15,218 nucleotides of DNA from JAPUDS01 sp050258575. GTDB lineage: Bacteria; Patescibacteriota; Saccharimonadia; Saccharimonadales; Saccharimonadaceae. The position numbers were made by a program, and so were the translations under genes. Of this stretch, positions 1 through 5,750 are shown one piece after another. The stretch spans positions 1-15,218 of the forward strand of contig JBLMYZ010000030.1 in NCBI GenBank assembly GCA_050258575.1, written 5' to 3'. Below the pieces are notes generated by a model. It worked only from the letters and a program-made list of their open reading frames with translations. It ran no database searches and was not told where the DNA came from. How positions within the stretch are numbered: position 1 is the stretch's first letter; the number at the start of each line of letters is the position of its first letter.

Positions 1-218
1 CCCAGCATCCAAATCGCAGTAGTATTCGCGTCTTGAGTGTGTAGCGCTTCTGGCAAAAGCCCCAAAAACGCCGCTGCCAGCAACGCGCCCGCCCCAAACG
101 GCAGGGCATACCGCACAAAATGTTCTCGTTTTTTCGACACGCCAGCCAGTAACACCCCGCCGACCAGCGACACCACGCTCCCGACCAGCGACCACACAAC
201 CACATACAACACGTCCAT
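1..218 (-). CDS. ZIP-family metal (zinc) transporter, N-terminal part, cut by window edge
   Basis: Seventy-two codons are visible from the ATG at 218, after which the gene runs out of the window. The segment is very hydrophobic. A first membrane helix lies at about residues 3-27, followed by a basic cytoplasmic turn (SKKREHFVRY) and a second helix, PFGAGALLAAAFLGLLPEAL (residues 40-59). This second helix, with small residues and a terminal LLPEAL, is typical of helix 2 in ZIP (ZupT/SLC39) transporters, which import Zn2+ and related divalent metals across the cytoplasmic membrane. The start is supported by an AGGAGA Shine-Dalgarno at 222-227. The gene is divergent from a Fur-family regulator, the usual arrangement of a metal uptake gene and its repressor. 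Metal-binding helices 4 and 5 lie outside the window, so the substrate cannot be read; zinc is inferred from the family and the neighbour. Confidence 0.75.
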   Translation of the reverse strand, partial: MDVLYVVVWSLVGSVVSLVGGVLLAGVSKKREHFVRYALPFGAGALLAAAFLGLLPEALHTQDANTTAIWML

Positions 219-252
219 AGTTCTCCTGTTCTTGTTATTTCATTTGGCGAAA

Positions 253-305
253 AGTATACTCCTCGGCCGGTGCTCTTGCAAATTTGTTGCAACTAGCGCT
301 ATACT
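253..305. promoter_or_regulatory. Bidirectional promoter and putative operator between ZIP transporter and Fur-family regulator
   Basis: The palindromic hexamer TTGCAA at 276-281 can act as a -35 box in both directions. On the plus strand it is followed after 18 bp by TATACT (300-305), 8 nt before the regulator ATG. On the minus strand it is followed after 17 bp by TATACT (258-253, within palindrome AGTATACT 253-260), about 35 nt before the transporter ATG. TTGCAA occurs three times (276-281, 287-292, 305-310), the second inside the perfect palindrome GTTGCAAC (286-293). I infer that the Fur-like protein binds these repeats and controls both genes. Confidence 0.55.
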
Positions 306-313
306 TGCAACAT

Positions 314-733
314 ATGGAACAACTACAGCATTTTTTTCGAGAGCGCGGCGTTCGCCTCACTGAACCTCGGCGCGAAATCTACCGGCTACTCAACGAGCAC
401 GAGCAACCGCTGACGATCGCTGAGCTGCTCAAGATGAGTCGTATCGCCGAGCGCACGAGCGTCTACCGAACACTTGAGCTGTTTTCAAAGATCGGCCTCG
501 TCGAAGCCGTCCAGATAAAAGGCAAAATCCGCTATGAACTCGCCGAACCGTTCAAACCGCACCATCATCATCTCGTGTGCACGTCTTGCGGAGCACTCGT
601 CCCGCTCGACTCCAGTCGTCTCGAGAAAATTATCCGCCACCTGGCCGACAGCTCACGCTACGAACTCACCTCGCACCACGTCGAACTCCAAGGCCGCTGT
701 CCTAGCTGTCGCCACCTAAAAGATCGTACATAA
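314..733 (+). CDS. Fur-family metal-responsive transcriptional regulator (likely Zur-like)
   Basis: The 139-aa protein has the standard Fur length and order. An N-terminal winged helix (about residues 1-75) contains RGVRLTEPRREIYRLL and the recognition segment ERTSVYRTLELFSKIGLV. A C-terminal metal-binding/dimerisation domain follows, with HHHH at 83-86, a first CxxC (C89, C92), further histidines at 121-122 and a second CxxC (C129, C132). The four cysteines are the structural zinc site known from Fur/Zur/PerR. I chose ATG 314 rather than an in-frame TTG at 284, because 284 lies inside the -35/-10 spacer and adds residues not seen in the family. There is no Shine-Dalgarno: the -10 box ends 8 nt before the ATG, which predicts a leaderless mRNA. 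Divergence from a ZIP importer suggests a zinc-sensing repressor, but Fur and Zur cannot be separated reliably from sequence alone. Confidence 0.88.
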   Translation: MEQLQHFFRERGVRLTEPRREIYRLLNEHEQPLTIAELLKMSRIAERTSVYRTLELFSKIGLVEAVQIKGKIRYELAEPFKPHHHHLVCTSCGALVPLDSSRLEKIIRHLADSSRYELTSHHVELQGRCPSCRHLKDRT

Positions 734-775
734 AAAAAGCAACCCAGCAAGGGTGGGCATCGCTGGGTTGCTTTA
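734..775. terminator. Intrinsic terminator after the fur-like gene, possibly bidirectional
   Basis: A perfect 13-bp stem, AAAGCAACCCAGC (736-748) with GCTGGGTTGCTTT (762-774), encloses a 13-nt loop and directly follows the stop codon. The plus-strand U-tract is short (TTTA). The A-run before the stem (732-738) gives a longer U-run on the minus strand, so it may stop transcription from both sides. Confidence 0.8.
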
Positions 776-1051
776 TCCTCCCTTCGACCCACCCCACATG
801 GAAGCGCTACAAGGCTACTCGATAGCTCAGGTACGCCTGTTTTCACACTACTGGATAGTCCATGTTCGAACGGGGTCCCAGAGACAAACGCGTGTTTATT
901 TCTGGGGTCAAAGGGGTTAGAGGTTGGTAAAACATGGTGTCTTGAAGTGGAGGGTAGATAACTTCGAGACGCTTTACCAACCGCCTAACAGATTTATTCT
1001 GTTAAAATGGGGGTATAAGGTGCATTTTGACTGCCGAAGCAATCAAATACA
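776..1051. other. Non-coding stretch with several hairpins; possible structured RNA
   Basis: No convincing ORF is present. Three hairpins stand out. The first pairs CCCAGA (877-882) with TCTGGG (901-906), with an inner AAAC/GTTT (886-889, 894-897). The second is a long stem-loop: GGTTGGTAAA (922-931) pairs with TTTACCAACC (973-982), topped by GTCTTGAAG (939-947) pairing with CTTCGAGAC (962-970) through one G-U wobble, with a 14-nt loop. The third is TAACAGA (986-992) with TCTGTTA (998-1004). The middle element has about 19 bp of pairing, more than expected by chance, including one wobble. I could not match it to tmRNA, RNase P RNA, SRP RNA, 6S RNA or a tRNA. The strand of a transcript is unknown. 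Confidence 0.3.
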
Positions 1052-1081
1052 TAGACATAATAGCATGTTGTTACATATAAG
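1052..1081 (+). promoter_or_regulatory. Putative sigma-70-type promoter of dprA
   Basis: TAGACA (1052-1057, 5 of 6 to TTGACA) is separated by 18 bp from TATAAG (1076-1081, 5 of 6 to TATAAT). The predicted transcript would have a leader of about 18 nt without a Shine-Dalgarno; the bases before the ATG are a T-run. Confidence 0.45.
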
Positions 1082-1105
1082 TCAATACTTTTAACCACTT
1101 TTTTT

Positions 1106-1954
1106 ATGAAAATCAATAACATAAGCATTTCTGACCCCTGTTTCAGCGGACGACTGCAGCACATACCACACCCGCCAAAACAACTTTTTTCGCTCGGAGA
1201 TACAACAGTTGGCGAACGCTCTGTCGCGATTGTTGGGACGCGAAAACCAACCTCGTACGGGAGAGATGTGACGAACAAAATTGCTTCACGGCTTGCTGAG
1301 CGTGGCGTGACGATCATCAGTGGTTTAGCCCTCGGTGTTGACGGACTCGCTCATAGTGCTGCCGTTGCCACAGGCGGACGAACACTTGCTGTTCAGGCAA
1401 ATGGACTAGACCAGATCTACCCAAGCAGTCACCGAAAACTGGCTGCAGATATTCTCGCAACCAACGGTGGTATCCTCAGTGAGTACGAGCCAGGTACGCC
1501 GTCGCTCGCACATCAGTTTCTTGAGCGCAATCGAATCGTTTCAGCGCTCGGTGACGTTCTCGTCGTCACAGAGGCAGCCACGCACAGCGGTACGATGAAC
1601 ACCGTCATGCACGCGCTGCAACAGGGGAAAGAAGTGTTCGCTGTTCCTGGTAATATCACTAGCCCCATGAGTGCTGGCTGCAACAAGCTGATTGAACAGG
1701 GTGCCACGCCTATTGTCGACATCGAAGCTTTTGTTGACAGTATCGCGCCGAGCAACGAGCCGTCACAGCAGCTACTACTGGCGCAAACACCGGAAGAACA
1801 AGCAATCGTTGAGCTGCTTCAAAATGGCACCACTGACGGTGATGAACTTCAAAAAAAATCACGGCTCGACACCGTAACATTTTCGACCACTTTGACCATG
1901 TTGGAACTGCGCGGCGTCATTCATCCGCTCGGGGCGAACAACTGGGGTTTGTAG
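1106..1954 (+). CDS. dprA: DNA-processing protein DprA/Smf
   Basis: DprA binds incoming single-stranded DNA and loads RecA during natural transformation; it is a cytoplasmic Rossmann-fold protein. The 282-aa product shows the family blocks in order: VAIVGTRKPTSYG (40-52), the phosphate-binding-type SGLALGVDGLAH (72-83), NGLDQIYP (99-106), SEYEPG (125-130), NRIVSALGD (142-150), SGTMNT (161-166, where SG-S/A-L-x-TA is usual) and VPGN (180-183). A C-terminal winged-helix DML1-like domain follows (about 226-282). There is no extra N-terminal SAM domain, and the length resembles short DprA forms. No Shine-Dalgarno precedes ATG 1106. The gene lies upstream of topA, a frequent bacterial neighbour pair, but here with 609 bp and two small genes between. 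Together with the VirD4-like ATPase downstream it hints at DNA uptake or exchange capacity; that link is inference. Confidence 0.95.
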   Translation: MKINNISISDPCFSGRLQHIPHPPKQLFSLGDTTVGERSVAIVGTRKPTSYGRDVTNKIASRLAERGVTIISGLALGVDGLAHSAAVATGGRTLAVQANGLDQIYPSSHRKLAADILATNGGILSEYEPGTPSLAHQFLERNRIVSALGDVLVVTEAATHSGTMNTVMHALQQGKEVFAVPGNITSPMSAGCNKLIEQGATPIVDIEAFVDSIAPSNEPSQQLLLAQTPEEQAIVELLQNGTTDGDELQKKSRLDTVTFSTTLTMLELRGVIHPLGANNWGL

Positions 1955-1955
1955 T

Positions 1956-2150
1956 CTAGTCCTCAGCCTTAACGGTAACAAGTGAGCCTACGGCGACTTC
2001 ACCGGTGAACTGTTTAGCTTGCTGTTCAATCAAAAACCGTAGTCGGTCCTTACTGAACGGGTCGTGGCCATCTGGTGGAGTAGCTCCTGGCAGATTTCCT
2101 CCTGCCGTTAGAATACTTTTGTTTTCCGGAGAGAGTGTATTTGTATTCAT
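1956..2150 (-). CDS. Small hypothetical protein, 64 aa
   Basis: I do not recognise this protein. It is soluble and mixed-charge, without cysteine or a membrane segment. The N-terminal half is rich in Pro, Gly, Asn and Thr and looks disordered; the C-terminal half (DPFSKDRLRFLIEQQAKQFT, then GEVAVGSLVTVKAED) could form a helix plus a beta strand. Support for a real gene: an AAAGGA Shine-Dalgarno at 2157-2162, 6 nt before the ATG, and a good promoter further upstream. It is convergent with dprA, with the two stop codons adjacent. It is divergent from the 38-aa membrane peptide gene at 2307. Codon use is mixed and not obviously foreign. Confidence 0.55.
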   Translation of the reverse strand: MNTNTLSPENKSILTAGGNLPGATPPDGHDPFSKDRLRFLIEQQAKQFTGEVAVGSLVTVKAED

Positions 2151-2191
2151 AGACTATCCTTTCTATGTCATACATAATTAATAGTAGACAA

Positions 2192-2219
2192 ATTATACCA
2201 CCATCTACGTAAACAACAA
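2192..2219 (-). promoter_or_regulatory. Promoter for the 64-aa small gene
   Basis: Read on the minus strand, TTGTTG (2219-2214) is followed after 16 bp by a consensus TATAAT (2197-2192), about 40 nt before the ATG at 2150. Confidence 0.55.
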
Positions 2220-2224
2220 GCGTT

Positions 2225-2232
2225 TTCGCGAA
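2225..2232. repeat. Palindrome TTCGCGAA between divergent promoters
   Basis: An 8-bp perfect palindrome lies close to midway between the -35 boxes of the two divergent small genes (2214-2219 and 2244-2249). It is a candidate operator; the role is inferred from position only. Confidence 0.3.
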
Positions 2233-2243
2233 TATTACATCAT

Positions 2244-2272
2244 TTCACACTTTCTATATTTTGTGATATAAT
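2244..2272 (+). promoter_or_regulatory. Strong sigma-70-type promoter for the 38-aa peptide gene
   Basis: TTCACA (2244-2249, 5 of 6) is followed by an optimal 17-bp spacer and a perfect TATAAT (2267-2272). The predicted start is near 2279, giving a leader of about 28 nt. The leader contains the palindrome TCTCTAGAGA (2288-2297), which overlaps the Shine-Dalgarno AGAGAGGA (2293-2300) and could mask it. Confidence 0.7.
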
Positions 2273-2306
2273 ATGAAAGTTCTATCGTCTCTAGAGAGGA
2301 TGTAAC

Positions 2307-2423
2307 ATGGGGCAAACACCCCGACCGACATGGCGGTATATTCTGCCGATCGTCGTCATCTTGGCGCTCATCTGGTTCCTTGAGTTCGCGCCGCTCATCT
2401 TCAACCTCCCGACCGTCAGGTAG
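2307..2423 (+). CDS. Small membrane peptide, 38 aa, unknown
   Basis: The ORF encodes a short basic N-terminus (MGQTPRPTWRY), one strongly hydrophobic segment ILPIVVILALIWFLEFAPLI (residues 12-31) and a short polar tail ending in PTVR. This is the pattern of a single-pass or membrane-peripheral small protein; I do not recognise a family. The gene is well supported as an expression unit: a near-consensus promoter, an AGAGAGGA Shine-Dalgarno 6 nt before ATG 2307, and a terminator right after the stop. Codons are almost all G/C-ending (ATC, GTC, CTC, CCG). The tail and stop codon lie in an 8-bp hairpin (2414-2432). A toxin-like peptide or a small membrane regulator is conceivable, but nothing in the sequence decides this. 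Confidence 0.6.
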   Translation: MGQTPRPTWRYILPIVVILALIWFLEFAPLIFNLPTVR

Positions 2424-2489
2424 AACCTGACGCCCCGAAGCGCCTCGACGGTCCTACGCCGACCTCGGCCTCTCGGGGCGCTTTTATTT
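2414..2489 (+). terminator. Stop-codon hairpin followed by intrinsic terminator
   Basis: CGTCAGGT (2414-2421) and ACCTGACG (2425-2432) form an 8-bp stem with a 3-nt loop lying on the stop codon of the 38-aa gene. Just behind it, CCCCGA (2433-2438) pairs with TCGGGG (2473-2478), with an inner GGTC/GACC, and is followed by a T-rich run (2482-2489). An alternative pairing, AAGCGCC (2438-2444) with GGCGCTT (2477-2483), competes with the outer stem. Confidence 0.7.
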
Positions 2490-2525
2490 GCATTTTTTAT
2501 AGACTTGTTTTATATTTGCCGTGGT

Positions 2526-2555
2526 TTGCAAAAAGTAAGCGGAAAGCGGTATAGT
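2526..2555 (+). promoter_or_regulatory. Putative topA promoter, predicted leaderless
   Basis: TTGCAA (2526-2531), an 18-bp spacer and TATAGT (2550-2555) are followed by exactly 8 nt and the topA ATG. The layout is the same as at the fur-like gene, and there is no Shine-Dalgarno before the ATG. Confidence 0.55.
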
Positions 2556-2563
2556 TAAACGAT

Positions 2564-4900
2564 ATGGCAAGAAACCTCGTTATAGTTGAGAGTCCGGCGA
2601 AAGCCAAAACTATCGAAGGATACCTCGGAAAAGAGTTCCAGGTGTTGTCGAGTATTGGTCATATCCGTTCTATCGCGAAAAAAACCAAAAACGGTACGCC
2701 GCCGATCGACGTCAAAAATGGGTTCAAGACTGTTTACGAGATCGACGGCGACAAGAAAAAAACTATTGCCGAGCTGAAAAAAGCCGTTAAAACTGCCAAG
2801 ACTGTTTGGCTCGCAACGGACGAGGACCGCGAAGGGGAGGCGATCGCCTGGCATCTCTGCGAAGTGTTGAAACTTGACCCTAAAAAAACCAACCGGATCG
2901 TCTTTCACGAGATCACCAAAAGCGCTATAGAAGCAGCGGTAAAAAACCCGCGAACCGTTGATATGCACCTCGTCCAGGCCCAACAGGCGCGGCAAATTCT
3001 CGACCGGCTAGTTGGTTTTGAACTCAGTCCTGTCGTGTGGCAAAAAGTTCCGGGTGGTAAAAGTGCTGGCCGCGTTCAGAGTCCAGCGGTCCGACTACTC
3101 GTCGAGCGCGAACGCGAGATTCGCGACTTTGCAAGCAGCTTTACCTTTAAAGTAACGGCCGAATTCGAGCTACCAGGCGTCAGCGACACAATAAAATCGG
3201 AGCTTTCCGAAAAATTCACAACCGAAGACGAAGCAAAAAAATTCCTCGAGAGCCTGCGCGGAGCAACCTTCACGATCGCTGGTGTTGAAAAAACGCCCGG
3301 CAGTCGTAACCCTGCTGCGCCGTTTACGACGAGTACGCTCCAGCAAACAGCCAACTCGTTACTCGGTTTTGGCAGTAAAGCAACTATGGCAAGTGCTCAA
3401 AAACTGTATCAAGAAGGTAAAATTACCTACATGCGTACTGACAGTGTTAATCTGTCAAAACAGGCCATGGCGAGCGCCGCAAGCTTTATTGAAAACACCT
3501 ACGGCAAAGACTATGTTCAGGTTCGCGCCTACAAAACTAAAAGTGCCAGCGCTCAGGAAGCCCACGAAGCCATCCGGCCAACCGATATGTCGCGCGACAT
3601 CGCTAGCGGCAACGAGTACGACCAAAAACTTTACGACCTTATCCGTCGGCGCACACTTGCCTCGCAAATGTCTCCCGCCCAACTTGAACGCACAGAGATG
3701 ATTATTTCAATTACCCCAGTTTCCAGTATCCAATCCTCACTCCCTCACTTCATCGCCAAAGGCGAGATCGTCACCTTTGACGGGTTTTTGAAGGTCTACG
3801 GCCGCAGTAAAGACGACTCTCTCTTGCCAGCCGTCACAAACGGCGACGAGCTACAGCTCGCTGAAGCGCTTGCTCGCCAGACGTTCGCCCGTCCACCTGC
3901 CCGCTACACCGAAGGTTCACTCGTGAAAAAACTCGAAGAGCTCGGTATCGGGCGGCCTTCGACATATGCAACGATTATCAGCACCATCCAAACCCGCGGC
4001 TACGTCGAACGCGGCGAAGGCGAGGGAACTGAGCGAGAGGTAGTAGAGCTGAGGTTGGCAAAAGAGCCGGAAGGGGAAGTCCAGAGGAGTGTCGTCACTG
4101 AAAAAACTGGCGCTGACCGCGGAAAACTCGTCCCAACTCCGGCGGGAGAGCTGATCGCCGACTTTTTAGGCAACCATTTTGACGAAATAGTCGACTACAG
4201 TTTCACCGCCAACATCGAAAACCACCTCGACCGTATTGCCGACAACAACCTAGAGCGTAACACGCTGTTAAACGAATTTTACACGCCATTTCACGCCCGT
4301 ATCGAAGCCTCGGACAGTATCGACCGTTCCAGCGTCGCGCAGGCCCGCACAGTCGGCACTCACCCGAAAAACGGCAAAATCATCCTGGCGCGGTTTGGTC
4401 GTTTTGGACCGATGTTGCAGCTTGGCGACACCGAAGGAGAAGAAAAGCCGACCTTTGCCCCTATGCCAAAAGGTGCTCGTGTTGACGAGGTCACGCTCGA
4501 ACAAGCCCTCAAAGCCTTTGAACTACCGCGCGTCGTCGGCCAGACCGAGGACGGAGAGGTGATCAAAGCCAACGTCGGTCGGTTCGGGCCATATATCCAG
4601 GTTGGAAAACTGTATGTCAGCCTCAAAGACGACGACCCGCGCGAAATCACAGAGGAAAAAGCCCGCCAACTCTACGCCGAAAAACTAAAAGCGGAAGCGG
4701 AGAAAAACATCGCGGACTTTGGCGACGGCATAAAAGTCCTGAAAGGCCGCTACGGGCCATACATCACCGACGGCAAGAAAAACGCCAAAATCCCAAAGGA
4801 TACTGACCCAGCAAAAATCACTCACGAACAAGCCAAAGAACTCCTGGCGGAGGCCCCCACAAAACCTAGCCGACGCCGCATACCTAAACGCAAGAAGTGA
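2564..4900 (+). CDS. topA: DNA topoisomerase I (type IA)
   Basis: This enzyme relaxes negative supercoils by cutting and religating one DNA strand through a 5'-phosphotyrosine link. The 778-aa protein begins with a Toprim domain: LVIVESPAKAKTIEGYLG with catalytic Glu9, and the acidic triad in DEDREGE (D86, D88, E90). It continues with QARQILDRLVGF (141-152), GKSAGRVQSPAVRLL (165-179), the active-site block ITYMRTDSVNLS with nucleophile Tyr289 and Arg291, AHEAIRPTD, and the hinge block LEELGIGRPSTYATI. The C-terminal part carries three RFGP/RYGP repeats (GRFGPMLQLG, GRFGPYIQVG, GRYGPYITDG) and a basic end (PSRRRIPKRKK). It has no cysteines there, so the zinc ribbons of the E. coli enzyme are replaced by the Cys-free repeat type. 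Lysine codons are mostly AAA. The stop is TGA. Confidence 0.98.
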   Translation: MARNLVIVESPAKAKTIEGYLGKEFQVLSSIGHIRSIAKKTKNGTPPIDVKNGFKTVYEIDGDKKKTIAELKKAVKTAKTVWLATDEDREGEAIAWHLCEVLKLDPKKTNRIVFHEITKSAIEAAVKNPRTVDMHLVQAQQARQILDRLVGFELSPVVWQKVPGGKSAGRVQSPAVRLLVEREREIRDFASSFTFKVTAEFELPGVSDTIKSELSEKFTTEDEAKKFLESLRGATFTIAGVEKTPGSRNPAAPFTTSTLQQTANSLLGFGSKATMASAQKLYQEGKITYMRTDSVNLSKQAMASAASFIENTYGKDYVQVRAYKTKSASAQEAHEAIRPTDMSRDIASGNEYDQKLYDLIRRRTLASQMSPAQLERTEMIISITPVSSIQSSLPHFIAKGEIVTFDGFLKVYGRSKDDSLLPAVTNGDELQLAEALARQTFARPPARYTEGSLVKKLEELGIGRPSTYATIISTIQTRGYVERGEGEGTEREVVELRLAKEPEGEVQRSVVTEKTGADRGKLVPTPAGELIADFLGNHFDEIVDYSFTANIENHLDRIADNNLERNTLLNEFYTPFHARIEASDSIDRSSVAQARTVGTHPKNGKIILARFGRFGPMLQLGDTEGEEKPTFAPMPKGARVDEVTLEQALKAFELPRVVGQTEDGEVIKANVGRFGPYIQVGKLYVSLKDDDPREITEEKARQLYAEKLKAEAEKNIADFGDGIKVLKGRYGPYITDGKKNAKIPKDTDPAKITHEQAKELLAEAPTKPSRRRIPKRKK

Positions 4901-4920
4901 TGACTCAACTAACAGATTCC

Positions 4921-4954
4921 TTGCTTTTGCGGTTTATTCTGATATAAGTTATAT
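4921..4954 (+). promoter_or_regulatory. Putative promoter of the 100-aa/56-aa small gene unit
   Basis: Two overlapping pairs are possible: TTGCTT (4921-4926) with TATAAG (4943-4948), or TTGCGG (4927-4932) with TTATAT (4949-4954), each with a 16-bp spacer. A 7-bp hairpin, CTCTTGC (4958-4964) with GCAAGGG (4970-4976, one G-U), lies near the predicted start of the leader. Confidence 0.45.
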
Positions 4955-4998
4955 TTACTCTTGCACAGGGCAAGGGTTGTTTCTCAGAGGAGAGATAC

Positions 4999-5301
4999 AT
5001 GTTTTACCTAGTCAACGCCGCTTGGAACGTCTTCAAGGGTCTGAGTACCGGCATCGATGCTCAGACCAAGGTGAACGCCGTGACGTACATCACCGAGCAC
5101 CTTGAAGGAGAAGGATACGACACCGCCGCCCAGTATCTGGACGAGGAACGTCCTGTCGTGGACGAGCGGATCCAGTACTACCTGCGGCGACACCTCAACC
5201 ACAAGCGCTACCAGGGAGAGCACTTCCCGGGCAAGCGCGTCACCAGAGAGTGCAAGGAGCTCAAGGACACCCTGACCATCATAAAGCCCATCCGGGTCTA
5301 A
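4999..5301 (+). CDS. Hypothetical protein, 100 aa, with strong Shine-Dalgarno
   Basis: I do not recognise this protein. It is soluble and mostly helical in appearance: a hydrophobic-amphipathic start (MFYLVNAAWNVFKGL), an acidic middle (EHLEGEGYDTAAQYLDEERPVVDERIQYY) and a basic C-terminal third (LRRHLNHKRY, GKRVTRECKELK). It has one cysteine. The gene is supported by GAGGAGAG (4987-4994), an almost perfect Shine-Dalgarno 4 nt from ATG 4999, with a TCTC (4982-4985) just before it that could pair with part of it. All seven lysines are AAG and most third positions are G or C, unlike topA, which prefers AAA. This suggests selection for expression or a different origin. The 56-aa ORF follows after 10 nt and may be co-transcribed. 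An antisense ORF over 5008-5388 has no comparable signals. Confidence 0.65.
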   Translation: MFYLVNAAWNVFKGLSTGIDAQTKVNAVTYITEHLEGEGYDTAAQYLDEERPVVDERIQYYLRRHLNHKRYQGEHFPGKRVTRECKELKDTLTIIKPIRV

Positions 5302-5311
5302 TGGGGTTACT

Positions 5312-5482
5312 GTGAGTCTTCCAAAGGGTAACTGTAAGAAGCGACGGTTTTGGACAAACCTGCTGAAGCGCCTCGCTGTTGCGTTCAACGCTGAGCAGCG
5401 TGAGGCTGCCAGGCCTACCAGGCCTCCCTCAACTCCGGTTACGACCAGTGACGGGAGCTATCCTATTAACCCACCTACGTGA
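5312..5482 (+). CDS. Putative small basic protein, 56 aa, GTG start
   Basis: The ORF starts at GTG 5312, 10 nt after the stop of the 100-aa gene, with GGGG (5303-5306) as a weak Shine-Dalgarno 5 nt upstream. The product is basic at the N-terminus (SLPKGNCKKRRFWTNLLKRL), then has a short Ala/Glu-rich stretch, then a Pro/Thr-rich tail (ARPTRPPSTPVTT). No family is recognised. All four lysines are AAG, as in the gene before it, which supports a common origin. Its last codons and stop lie in the large inverted repeat at 5468-5545. The main doubts are the non-ATG start and short length; the alternative is that this stretch is 3' UTR of the 100-aa gene. Confidence 0.42.
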   Translation: MSLPKGNCKKRRFWTNLLKRLAVAFNAEQREAARPTRPPSTPVTTSDGSYPINPPT

Positions 5483-5545
5483 CGAATCTACTCGCTAGCC
5501 AGTCCAGCTCGAGAGGACTCGCCAACGGGTGGGTTCGTCATAGGT
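5468..5545 (+). repeat. Inverted-repeat structure with two mutually exclusive stems at the end of the small-gene unit
   Basis: Stem A pairs ACCTA (5473-5477) and TGACGAA (5480-5486) with TTCGTCA (5534-5540) and TAGGT (5541-5545): 12 bp with a 2-nt bulge. Stem B pairs AACCCACC (5468-5475) perfectly with GGTGGGTT (5528-5535). The two share bases and cannot coexist. An inner 5-bp hairpin, AGTCC/GGACT, sits at 5501-5519. There is no T-run behind it, so it is not a normal intrinsic terminator; it may be a 3' stabiliser or a regulatory switch. Confidence 0.45.
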
Positions 5546-5750
5546 AAAGATCGAGGATGAAAAAGACCGTGAGATTGAAAGATAATCACAGAGGCTACCA
5601 CTGTGATTGAGCAAGCATTCACACCGTGTTTTTGACACTTTCAAAAACCATGATTAGCCTCACCATACTTTTTTACAATAAAAAGCCGAACATAAGTATT
5701 TACCATAAGCGTCGAGTTTGTGCTATAATTATTTTAGCTTGAATTTGTCC
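5546..5750. other. Intergenic spacer, mostly empty
   Basis: It contains one hairpin, AATCACAG (5584-5591) with CTGTGATT (5601-5608) and a 9-nt loop, without a following T-run. Further on, a consensus-like TTGACA (5632-5637) lacks a well-spaced -10, and a TATAAT (5724-5729) lacks a good -35. No credible gene is seen on either strand. Confidence 0.4.

Noticed and set aside
808..885. tRNA-like stretch (GATAGCTCAGG ... GTTCGAAC)
   Set aside because: The D-arm and T-loop words look right, but the D-stem lacks its partner, the T-stem does not pair (CCATG against GGGGT), and there is no matching acceptor stem or CCA.
864..1005. tmRNA candidate because of TTCGAACGGGG and following hairpins
   Set aside because: The conserved 5' word of tmRNA is not matched well, no tag-peptide ORF ending in Ala-Ala is evident, and no tRNA-like 3' end is present.
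5008..5388. 126-aa minus-strand ORF opposite the 100-aa gene
   Set aside because: No Shine-Dalgarno or promoter, while the plus-strand ORF has both. Its openness follows from the G/C-ending codons of the plus strand.
5557..5610. 17-aa ORF MKKTVRLKDNHRGYHCD
   Set aside because: The only GAGG directly touches the ATG, so it cannot act as a Shine-Dalgarno, and the ORF coincides with a hairpin at 5584-5608.
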